From assembly GCF_001949145.1 (NCBI RefSeq), contig NW_019091357.1, forward strand, positions 1,230,178 to 1,294,177: a DNA stretch of 64,000 nucleotides. Reading direction: 5' to 3'. The DNA is from Acanthaster planci. Taxonomy: Eukaryota > Echinodermata > Asteroidea > Valvatida > Acanthasteridae. The notes below the pieces were generated by a model. It was not told the DNA's origin and ran no database searches. It was given only the letters and a program-made list of their open reading frames with translations. The translations under genes and the position numbers were made by a program. Position 1 is the stretch's first letter; each line of letters starts with the position of its first letter. Positions 49,974 through 60,614 of this stretch are shown piece after piece.

Positions 49974-52900
49974 TCAGAGTGAGGATTGAAGTCGTTTCCT
50001 TAATTCTCTTCGGAGGATCTTGCCACTAGCCGACTTGGGGATCTGATCTATGAAGACAACCCCCCCACGAAGCCACTTGTGTGGGGCAGCCTTCTCTGAA
50101 ATGGCACAATTCAGGACAGAAAGAGGATTGGAAATCAGTTTCAAAGTCCCATGTGATTTGTCCACAGCTGTGTCCTTGAGCATACAAAGATATTCATCCA
50201 TAGGCAGTCTCATCTACGTCATAAACATCATGCGCGCAGTAGCATCTTTTCATGCAAAGGATTACAGGTTGTGCACATTCTGTTGAAAATGACAGTACCT
50301 TGCTAGATGCATCATCCAAACTTTTGCTCATGGAACTTGAGTTTGTTCTGATTACTAAAGCTGGTTCTCACTAAATCACTTTCTCTGGCCAGTCCTTCCT
50401 AGTATGCCAATTAGAGCCTATTTACAGGTTCCAAATGATGTGAATAGTGCAAGGGTGGATCTCGATGGGGGGCCACCCCCCCCCAAAAGAATGCATTGTT
50501 TTTACATAATGAAAGGTATTTCATTCCCCCCTCCTTCAAAAGGGGTTTGAAAGGCCCCACATGTAGCCACACCCCTCATAAGACCGTAATAGGTACATTA
50601 CTTGTAAAACTTCTCTAAGTGTTTTGGCACAAGTTTTCCCCACTCCCTCCAAGTGGGTTTTGTATCTCCTCTTTCTAGGATAGGGTCAGGAATAGCACCC
50701 ATCAGTTTAGGGTCTGTTGCTTCACCAAATACAGAATTTAATCTGAGTGATCACTCGACAGTGAGCCGGCCACCAAAACCGAAGATTCCTGAGGGAATAC
50801 ATGCATGCCGTATCAGGCCCCTTGTAGCCTCTACCATTTATCACAGCTCTCACCTGCCACAAAGTCCTGGACCATCTCAGGGGTCAGGCTCTCTGTCTTG
50901 CGGACCACAAACGCCCGGGGCAGCTCGCCAGCTGCTTGGTCAGGCACCCCTATCACCCCAGCATCCAGAATCTGAGGATGTGTAAGGAGTAAGGCCTCCA
51001 ACTCTGCTGGGGGAACCTGGTGGGGGAAATTTCACACAACCTTCTGTTCACCTGCTCACTGCTGGGTGGTTTGAAAAATGCAGTGCACATAATCAGGACT
51101 TTATCAAGATTTTTAGTTTTCAAAATTCTTCAAAAATTCATCATTTCAATTAATGGACGTTTACACCCACACGAATTACTGTCTGGTAGCCACTGTCTGG
51201 TAGCCATTAGTCTGACAGACAAATCTATTGACGCCCGAGTATTTCAGCCAGGCCTGCTGCCTTGTAAAAAGAGCCCAGGCACAGTGCGCTGCTGACCTCA
51301 TTTCAATAGGGACCAGATCAGCGTGCAGCAGTGCTGTGTGGCTCATCGCTGTGGTAATCCGCTCGCACTAAATGCCCAAAACCATGGTATACAGTTTCAA
51401 AATTTATCTCCACTATTGAGAGTGAAAAAATGTTGGTAATGCCCAGCAGCCTGGTCTTTTGTTCCGAGTACGGTCTTTTGTTACAAGGCCCAGTTCCCTT
51501 TGTCTGATTTCGGAGACCCTGGCCACATGTATAAACACATGGTGCCCGAAATCGGAGTCCCCGGTGGCATGTGGTTAACTTGCTATTAATACCTTCCCCA
51601 TTGTTAAGATGTTGTGTGCCTAACACTGCCTATTAATTTAATTCAAGTCAGAACCTAACTCAGACATAGAAGTTACTCTTACTTGGAATGCCTTGTATTT
51701 GATGAGTTCTTTGAGTCGATCTGCAATCCACAAAAAGCCATCTTCGTCGATATGACCAATATCACCTGCAGGGTGAAAGATAGGTAAAGGTCATAATTCT
51801 GAACACTGCATTTCAACGGTACACACATTAAATTTCAAAGGCTGCCAGAAACAATTTAGAATGCCTTGAGCACTTAATTTGGAGACACCGACTGTCATGA
51901 GAAACTCAGGTCTGCTCCGAGAGATTTCTAATGGAAGCAAGCATCATGATCTCTTCGTAACAAGTCCACATTACGTTGGGAACAAGTCTCAGTCTCAGTC
52001 TCCAAGTCTCGGTCTGAAAGGAGTGGATCTCAGTCTTGGTCTGGAATTGCCTTGGTCTTGTCTCGGACATCAAGGTCTCGAATACAACACTGTAACTACT
52101 CCACATTACATTGGGAACAATTCAACTTACACAACAGGATCTCTTCCTATATACCCCCCAGGTACACGCAATTATGTACAAAATAAATAGATTTTGAAAA
52201 ACAAAATGTCTCCACCTGTGTGCAAGAAGCCATCTTTGTCGATGCTCTGTGCCGTGGCTTCTGGGTTCTTGAGGTATCCTTTCATGGTCTGTGGTCCTCT
52301 CAACCAAATTTCCCCGTCTTGACCTGGGCCAAGAGGTTTCCCTGAAGTGACATCAATGACCTAGGCAAAACAAGGAACCAGCAAAACATTAATTGGATCT
52401 TTTACTGAATCTAAATCCAACAGGTCTCCCGCTGATGTTAGAAAACAAACGTCTTTCATTTTTCTAGTCCTGGAAAAATCTTGCACCCTATGTAAGCTTT
52501 CTTTTACCCTTTTTGCGACCCACATATTTACTATGACTCTAAACGACTCTCAACCAGCGGGGGAAATGGAAGACATTGATAGGTCATGGTTCGTACTCTG
52601 TGGTCTAAACAAGATGCAACGCATTGCAAGGTGAACGACCGATTTCTCAGCACGTACAGTAGTTCATTGGAAAGGTTGAGAGTACTGGGAAATGGGTGAA
52701 AATTGATGGGCCCAATCGACTGCTAAAACTTACTTCACGGTTTTAAAAAAGAGGCCTGTGGTTCTTTCATTATAGTACAAGTAAATGCATGTGATAACAT
52801 TATTTCTAAGAGTTATGTTCGATCAGCAATGAGCCATTTCACTGTTATTTTGTAGGCGGACAATGTGACAAATTTGTTTCAAAGTTATACCTTCATCTCA

Positions 52901-55785
52901 GCGTTTGGCAGAAGCAACCCCACCGATCCATAGTTGATGACATTGTAGGGTGTTACGGAAATGGCACAAGATACCTCTGTTAGACCATATCCTTAGGGGA
53001 AAAAAACTAATCAATTCATTTATTAAAAGCTCAAAAATGCCACTCTCCATTTCACAGAAATTTCTTGGAGAAACAAAACTTTCCTCAGAGTGTTTCAGTC
53101 ACGGCAAAAAGGTTAGAACGGGCAGCTCATCAAGACAAGGACAAAATTCTTATCAAAGACATTTCACGGAAGATGGCCAAGGTGCCCGTTCAAAATGATG
53201 ATTTCCATTTTTTTTCAATACCACAAAACTTAAAACAGAGGTTCACTTTGCAACTGGATGGGAACCATCCTTCTAACAGACAAAATGCAGTATTTAGTAT
53301 GGAAATCTGTTTTAATTCCCAAAGTCCAAATGACAGGAATTGTATTACTGGAGGGAGGGATTTATACTTGTCAATTTGCTTTCCTTCGGAGGGAAATCAG
53401 GACAAAGCCCATATGAAGCATCTGAACTAACCTTGTATGAGGGATTTCAAGTTAAGCCTGTTAGCAATCGTCTCCATTATTTCTTGGCTGAGTGGAGCAG
53501 CACCTGCTGTTATTTGACGTACTGATGACAGGTCGTACTTGTCCACCAAGGGCGACTTAGCCAGGAACAACATGAGAGGAGGCACCAGCGAAAGCAAAGT
53601 GACCTACAGGGAACACAGCCGGTCACATCTCAAAATCTCAGAGAGCATTTGCCTCAGACAAAACTGGTCCAATGGACAAGCAATGTTGCCAGCTAGCTGT
53701 GCGTTTGGGATGGAAAAACTACAGTATATCATTGGCTGGATTCATAGCAAGCTGATGTAGGTACGCACTAATCTAGGGCATGACAAATTATCGGGTGAAG
53801 ACAATGACTGTCACAATGGGGGGGGGGCCGAATCATGTTTCTGATTCTTTGTTACGGTTTACCAAAATAGATGACATTGGTAATTACCTTGTAGTCCTGT
53901 ATGCTCCGCAAGAAAGATTCTGGTTGGAAGTATGGAAGGCTAACGATCCTTATCCCCAACCAAAGGAACTGTAGCAGGCAGTAGTTCAAGCCATAGACGT
54001 GAAAGAAAGGAAGCAGGGCCAATGTACAATCATCTGGGTAGACCTCGAGGATGTGCTTGCTGATCAATACCAGGCAAAGAAAAAAAAAAGGTTTTTTATC
54101 TTCAGTGGAGAGACTGGCAGGGGAAGTAAAAATCAAGTTACTTTCTGGAAATGAGGGCAGTCAAAGCCAGGAACAAATTTCAGACTGAAAATGAGACTCA
54201 ATGCAGTTTGGTATCCAGCAGGGAGCAGAGAGAGCAACTAACAATGCTGCATTTGTGCCTACTCAACCCAATGACATATGTGAACAGGTGCGAGTAGGCT
54301 GAAGATACCATTTCTTGATTTATGAAAGTCAACACTGAGTTTTTAAGGATTTCAGTCAACAGCATCTACGTTTCAATACATGTGTAATCCCCACAACTAT
54401 GCGTGTCTCTCCCACACCTAGGGCAAATGTTGTTTACTAACTCCATTTCTTTGATGCCAGTTGACAATGACAAAGTCTTTATCGATACGAAGCACCTCCT
54501 CCTCAAAGAAGAGACAGGCAAGCAACCCACCTGGTTCGCTGGAACATGTTACTGATGATATTCCGGTGAGTCAGCATGACACCTTTGGGCTGTCCTGTGG
54601 TCCCACTGGAGTATGGAAGCAGGACTGTGTCATCAGGGTTGACCTTTGGCCTTGGAAGACTCTTCCCATCATTGTTGAGAAGTGACAGGTAGGGGGTACA
54701 TCCCGGGTGCTCGCCAAAAACAACAACCTCCTTTGTAAGAAAAAAATGGCCCCCCTAAAAAAATCTATGCATCTTACTTCTTGAAATCAGAGGTGATTTC
54801 TGGTAACACTGAGCAAAATGCAACAGAGGTGGAGCAATTTTTCNTGGTAACGTACCTACAGTGTACTTTGGGTTCATGGTAGTCACAACCCCACCAGCAT
54901 TCATGACGCCCAGCAAGACTACTACGTACTCCAGACAATTGGGGCTGTAGATTGCAAACACGTCGTCTGCCTTGAAGCCCTTGGAATGCAAGCTGAATCG
55001 AACCTTTCTGACCAGAAGTTTGATCTGCTTGTAAGTGTACATATGCCCCGTAATGCCATCGACCTAGTCCAGAGAAAAAGACGAGAGGAATTTTGCAATT
55101 AATAAATGAAACTTTGAATGCCAAGTTCTATGTTTCACCAAGAAGCTACACGGTTATGCTTAGTGCTTTTTGCAAAGCCTTGAAGAAAGAAACTTACATC
55201 TTGGACTAGATTAAAAAATATAACTTCATCTTCTGGTGCAGGCATCTTGACAGACTGACTACCAAGCTCCTCAGAGCTGACTGATTTGAAGTTGAGAACT
55301 TTGCAAGTTACGCACTAATTGGCATGGAATTTAAATGCAGTTAGAGTGTGAGGTTGATTTTAAGGCCAGAAATTTAACCGGTCACTGATTCCGGAGTTCT
55401 AATGGCTTAGTTGACCCTGCTGCGAGCAGCACCATTTTCAATGCAATTTTTCTTTCAAGAAGTTGACAAATATCCAAGAACAGTCCAACTAGCTGATTTA
55501 AAATGTGTTTTGAACTCATCTTAACGAGCTCGCTGCATGACCATTACTCAATCAAAAATTACAAATTTTGCCGTTTTACACCCCTGTAGAAGTGTTTGTG
55601 AAATGTTATACCCAGTGTTGGCTCAAACTTTAATTGCGGTTCAACGTATAGCTACGTTAGAGGAGAGAGATTTCTAATACCATGGCAACTTGGTCTCCAT
55701 AGTGATCAAAGGGCTCCATGATAAATTCATCAACAGCCATGTTGGGAAAGCTGACGTCAGGAAACTTGCTTTTGAAGATTGTCAT
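49974..55785 (-). CDS. Acyl-CoA synthetase / 4-coumarate-CoA ligase-like gene, copy A (one exon missing)
   Basis: Ten exons on the minus strand: 55681-55785, 54856-55063, 54531-54730, 53888-54059, 53432-53603, 52891-52991, 52216-52360, 51683-51765, 50854-51016 and 49974-50095. The start [16 protein letters not shown] is at 55785. Adenylate-forming motifs follow in order: P-loop [48 protein letters not shown], the hinge region [20 protein letters not shown], and the C-terminal lysine motif [13 protein letters not shown]. These enzymes activate a carboxylic acid as its adenylate and transfer it to CoA; the substrate cannot be told. It ends QSSL, not a canonical peroxisomal SKL. Between 54856 (exit phase 1) and 54730 (entry phase 0) phases clash, and the residues that normally follow NPKYT are absent; an N at 54844 marks a likely misassembly. 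With that exon it would be about 535 aa. Confidence 0.88.
51105..51590 (+). repeat. Interspersed repeat family R6, copy A
   Basis: Matches 56196-56650 in the same orientation: TTCAGCCAGGCCTG, GCTGTGTGGCTCATCGCTGTGG, GGTAATCCGCTCGC, CTCCACTATTGAGAG and GGTAATGCCCAGCAGC. It occupies most of a 666-base intron of ligase copy A; the matching intron in copy B is only 128 bases. Confidence 0.8.
51879..52115 (+). repeat. CAGTCTCGGTCT-type repeat shared by both ligase copies
   Basis: A stretch of CAAGTCTCGGTCT/CTCAGTCTTGGTCT words ending AATACAACACTG, present at the equivalent intron position in copy B (61920-62115). It predates the gene duplication. Confidence 0.65.
54731..54855 (-). other. Site of missing exon in ligase copy A, with ambiguous base
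   Basis: Only 125 bases separate exons 2 and 3, with an N at 54844. Family members have about 40-50 residues here (roughly from DEL after NPxYT to the start of the EVVVFG strand). Confidence 0.6.
55197..55245 (-). CDS. Possible alternative first exon of ligase copy A
   Basis: ATG opens [16 protein letters not shown] and ends at a GTAAGT donor in phase 0, which would also join to the VDGITGH exon at 55063. It may be a shorter alternative start or chance; the exon at 55681-55785 fits family N-termini much better. Confidence 0.25.
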
Positions 55786-56195
55786 CTTGTTGCTAGGTGC
55801 AGTGAATGTGGTTAACTGCTCAGGAAATTAGGGACAAACTATTAAAAGGGAAAAATAATGACAAAATACGATAATTTTCCAAATAATTGAATATAGGGCC
55901 TACATGTGCTTAGGTAAATGACTAGTGCAATGGTCACTCAGCACAATCGCATGATGATGGTGACTTCCAATGGATCCATTATTGAAATCTGCGACTATAC
56001 TTCCCTTTTTGAAACAATGCTCCTGAAAAACCAAAGCCAAGTGTTTTCTAAGTAAATGCTTCAGAATTTCCCAGCTAAATTTCACTTCTTAGGACATGTT
56101 ATCACTTTCTGAATACTTTTATAGGCCTAATTAAAAGTTTAACCATTTACTGCCGGGTGGATTTTTCTTGAGCAAGACAAGATGCCGTCTCATTT

Positions 56196-56650
56196 TCAAG
56201 ATTTTACGTTTTCACAAATTCATCATTTCATTTAATGGCCGTTTATACCAAAATGAAGGACTCTTTGGGCACTATTCTAAAGCTGACAGGTAAAATTCAT
56301 TGACTCCTTAATTTCAGCCAGGCCTGCAGCCTTGGAAAAAGAGCCTAGATTGTGCGGTGTTACGTAAGATTCTTTTGTTCCCGAAGCCGGCACCGTGCAC
56401 TGCTGACCTCTTTTTCAATAGGGGACAGAGCGGTGCTGTGTGGCTCATCGCTGTGGTGGTGGAGTGCTTTTGTCCCCGGTGGTAATCCGCTCGCTCTAAA
56501 TGCAGTGCCTAAAAACGAGGTATACTGTTTCAAAACGAGGCTGGATTTTCTCCACTATTGAGAGCGAAAAAATGTCGGTAATGCCCAGCAGCTCAGTCTT
56601 TTGCGCTGAGCACAGTCTTTTGTTATAAGGCGCGGCTTCGGGCTCCCGGC
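56196..56650 (+). repeat. Interspersed repeat family R6, copy B
   Basis: Second long copy (see 51105-51590), with an extra block near 56345-56390 and differences such as GCCTGCAGCCTTGGAAAAAG. It is upstream of ligase copy A. Confidence 0.8.
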
Positions 56651-57890
56651 TCTGCATATAAAGCCTATGTACTTGAAAGCAGGTCGCACTGCAGGAAGTG
56701 GTTCAGGGGGAAATTAGTTTTGACTGTATACACAATTGAACTCTTAGTTTCACTGAAAGTTTCAACAATTCACAAAGATGGCCACAGTGACCATGTACCA
56801 TGCTGCAGTGTGACTAAACTCACCATATGCAGCCAGAAGTGAGACGGCCGAATCCATAGGTCTTCCTACTCCTAGCCTTGTAGCACCGCTATACAAGGCT
56901 GCAGAACTGAGCATGCGCATTAACGAGCAGAAGTTCACAGGTACGCTATGAAAGCCTCGCAGTACATATCCAGGGCGTGGGGGGGGGTACCCATCGGCCC
57001 CATATCGTACGTGCCAGTGCACAACATGTAACTTGTGCGGTATGATGGGGTCATGTGCATGAATGTATAGGCCAAATAACACAACAGATGTAAGCAGGAA
57101 GTTACAATAAAGTTCATGCATGCGCGATACCCCGTGGCCATGGTGGCATACATACCAGCTAGGAAGGTTTTCACGCAACACTTCATGTGGAATACATTAC
57201 CCACTAGTTAGCCTGTATGTATGATCATGCATGTGGATCCGGGAGGTGCAACATTTACATCCAATTTCCAAATATTTACGTGTGCCACCGGCTCCCTCGT
57301 CAACGTAGGCCTACTGCGTGAGGTAGGCTGTACGCGTACGTACGGAGCAATTGCTGGCGCGGCAAGCTAGCTGGGCTTGTCTCTGGGCTTTGAAGCTGCG
57401 CGCCTCTGAGCGCTTGGACGAGTCCCTGGCAGAGTCCGAACTGCTTATTTTGTGGCTACGGATAGTGCAGTTTTTGTTACACCAACGGGAATGTGGGAAA
57501 AGGCGTTAGGGCAGTCCATAAGTACACATGTACCCTCCTTCATGTACATGTGCGTAGGGACGAAATGCCGACTTTTCAGGACCCCGCCTCCCCGGGCCCA
57601 TGCAGCGCACCTTCATTAAACTGACATCTACAATGCACTGTAGTACTGCTATTCGCACGTCGCTTCCAAATTCTGAAATAAATGACCAAAGTAATAACAG
57701 GTTTTTATATGGATATTTCTTTATTGAAAGGCCCTGGAAAGTGTGATTTGCTTGGCAGCTTAAAAAAAAGATGTTCACACATGGCTTGAACCCCCCTCTG
57801 CTCTGTACGCATGGCGTACTCAACGCCCCGCCCCTTTCGTACGTACGTACTTTGTAGACGGCCCCTTATCCAGCCTCCCTAACTTTACGG

Positions 57891-57911
57891 AAAATCCTGG
57901 ATCCGCCCCTG
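57891..57911. repeat. hAT-like terminal motif (CCTGGATCCGCCCCTG)
   Basis: AAAATCCTGGATCCGCCCCTG is the reverse complement of the motif at 37039. It marks the right end of an element whose left end I could not place. Confidence 0.45.
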
Positions 57912-58999
57912 ATTTAACTTTTTATATCCGTTCTTATCAATGACAATTAAGCCACCGTGTCACAACTAAATATCTTGAGGGTTACTTCAAATGACTCGAT
58001 TTGTTGCAGATTATTATAAATTTTTCCATTTCAGGAGATGACACACATCTGTTTGTATATTGTATCGAAATTGGAACTCAACTTTGTGACAGAGGAGAGA
58101 GGGGCCGTGCCAGCATATCTCACCTACACTGGGCATGTGTAAAATAATTGTGTAAATCATCGATACTCAATTCGTAGTTCACTATTTGTACAGCATGCAG
58201 GTGATTAACCCATGGAGGAATGATTACAACTCATTATCAAAAAGCTTGCCATCAGCCTTAAAGGGACACAGGGACCATAGCTCAGGTTTAAGTTATGTTC
58301 CTGTTGAAGAGTAAAGACCCCGATCAAATTTGATCCAGATGAAGTTATTGACATGAATGAGAATTGCATGTAAGTACCAAAGAAGTTACTATCAATTTTG
58401 AGTATTTCTGTTGTTCCCTCAGTGTTTCAATTTATTAACATCGATATAAGCCAGTCTGATTGACATGTTGAATGTATGCCTTTGAATACCGTGCATGATC
58501 CAGATGGTCCTTAGCAATCTTGAAGCTTGGGTACAACTGTTAGTTATAACCTAACTTGTGATATTTTGATCATTCGTCATGGGCCCATCATTGGTGTTAA
58601 AGTCGCACAAGTCCTACTGATTTCAGGTTTTACTTGAGGTATGAATTGAATGTATATCCTGGTATATCTGTGAAACAGTCTAGATCTGCAATTACATCGG
58701 ATCTAAATCCAACTAAAGGTAGTCCTTACACTGATGGGCCCATTGACTCTTAGCTAGTTCGAGAAAAAAGGTAAATTTTGAGTAAATTGAAAAGTTAGAT
58801 TTTATCCCTTTATACAGGTACCTTATTTAGGAATATTCATGTAACTTAGAAACGAGCTTTTAAAGCCATGACATCATGACAAATGTCTGCTACGTATGCA
58901 TGCTGAATAAAATCGAAACCAGAAAATGATGAAGGTTTTTGAAAATTCGGTTTTAAATGTAATTGACCAGAAATTGGTGAATTTGTTGCGTAAAAGCTT

Positions 59000-59270
59000 T
59001 GACCAACACTGCTGCCCAATATTGGGTCAGATATCAACCGTCTAAATCACTGGATAATTTTGAACCAAGATTTCGTTCAATAATTAGCCCAACATTTGGT
59101 TAAGGATTATTACCCGTTTTTGAGCGAAAGTTTTTACCAACAAATTTTGTCAAATTTTTACCCAATAATTGAACAATCTTATTTGCCCAACTGCTGTTGG
59201 TTCAAGTTTTGCCCAACTTTTGGACCAGTTGATATCTGACCCAACGTTCGTCATAAATGTTGTATAAACT
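59000..59270. repeat. Inverted-repeat element built of TTGGGTC/ACCAAC words
   Basis: TTGGGTCAGATATCAAC at 59022-59038 has an exact inverted copy at 59228-59244, and CTTTGACCAAC occurs outside both. The interior is full of TTGGT/ACCAA/GCCCAA words. This is a MITE-like foldback structure with no ORF. Confidence 0.7.
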
Positions 59271-59879
59271 TTGACCAACTCGATTTGGGAGGCAACTACT
59301 TACAACTAAGAACTTACAAATTTCAAACTTAATGGAGGAAATCTTTGCCAGCAACACCTGCCATTAAAATTCACCATAAATACTGCATAAATTACCATCA
59401 CGTATAACTTAATTTAAAAATGTGGGTATACGTTTACAGAATGGATAAATGGATAAAAGTAAACAATTTGAAAATATATTAATTAAAATGGATTTTAAAG
59501 TTATTATATAAAATCTTATTGCATGCAAGAGTTATAAGGATTAAGCAGAGTGACGTAAACGAAAATTCAATCCACAGTAGTGCGAGGTTTTCAACTGATT
59601 AGCGGTGATTGATGCAAAATGAATCATCAAAAATGAAAACTGATTTCCTTTTGCAAACAAACTGTTCTTAAAGTCCACAAACTCAACCGATTTGTCTCGT
59701 GAAATTAGAAGCATATAATTTAGTGTTGTCTTCTGGAGGGAAACTGTAATTATCGTCAATGATGTTAAGTATTATCCGAAGAGACGAGCAGAAGCCTTCA
59801 AGCCAAGGACAAAAAGGCCCTTAAACTAATCGGCATATAGGTAGCCAGAATCCAAATACCAGGTCTTCCATGATTTGTG

Positions 59880-60000
59880 CAACCTCAAAAAATGCCAGAC
59901 CCTATACCTCTTTCCGTTGATATCTTGACACGTTCTCTCAAAAGTCGTCTGAGAATCTTACCGCCCACCAACTCAGGTATTTTGTCCAGAAACGCAATCC
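59880..60000 (-). pseudogene. Relic C-terminal exon of a third ligase copy
   Basis: The minus strand reads RIAFLDKIPELVGGKILRRL, then LRERVKISTERGIGSGIF and a stop. It matches the terminal exon of copies A and B ([20 protein letters not shown]) but is much more diverged: SAS is replaced by LVG, while the catalytic lysine in GGKILRR remains. The upstream part of the exon is disrupted by a TGA and no acceptor is clear. It lies downstream of copy B, so it is either a dead third copy or an alternative last exon of copy B. Confidence 0.65.
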
Positions 60001-60614
60001 TTCCGCTTAGTCACTTTAAACTGAGTTGAATTTAAACTAAGTTGACAGTTATAAAGAAGGATGTTAAAATGTCATTAAAGACCCAGTTTGGTGCTAATGA
60101 ATTGTATGGAAAAATAAACACTAAAGAGCACAAACTCTGTATTGAAGTGAGTCGAACGTAGCTTTTGACTTAAATTAAAAGTACATAAATGGTCTCACAA
60201 AGGAACAATTTATGGGTAGCCTCTCTTCTGAAAACTGACACCATAACAATTTGTAGTGATAAAATAATTTTTGGAAAGAGGGTTTAATTCATAAGAAATT
60301 CATTACAAATCTGATAGAACATAAATAATTCAAATTGAATTTCTTCTCATTAGAAAAGGAGTTGGTGACAAAAACTTAATCCTCAAGCACTTTCCATACG
60401 TTTCAACTTTCCACTTTTTTTTCTTGACAAAACTGGCAATGCCATGCAGAAAAACGGAAAAATAATTTCAGTGCAAAGTCCATCTGCACCGAAAGCCCTT
60501 ACAAATCACTTCACTGAATTGCTGAGTAAATACGAGCCTTTCCTGTCAATTCATAACTTGGCAGTGTTACCAGTCAGAGGGTGTTCACCTTGTCAATCAG
60601 AGTGAGGATTGAAG

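Larger units (their letters stand above)
55786..59000. other. Spacer between the two ligase genes, left part
   Basis: No coding exon is supported. It contains a short R2-like fragment (56010-56105), R6 copy B, a GC-richer stretch at 57300-57450 that could hold the copy A promoter, and the hAT-like motif at 57891-57911. Confidence 0.4.
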
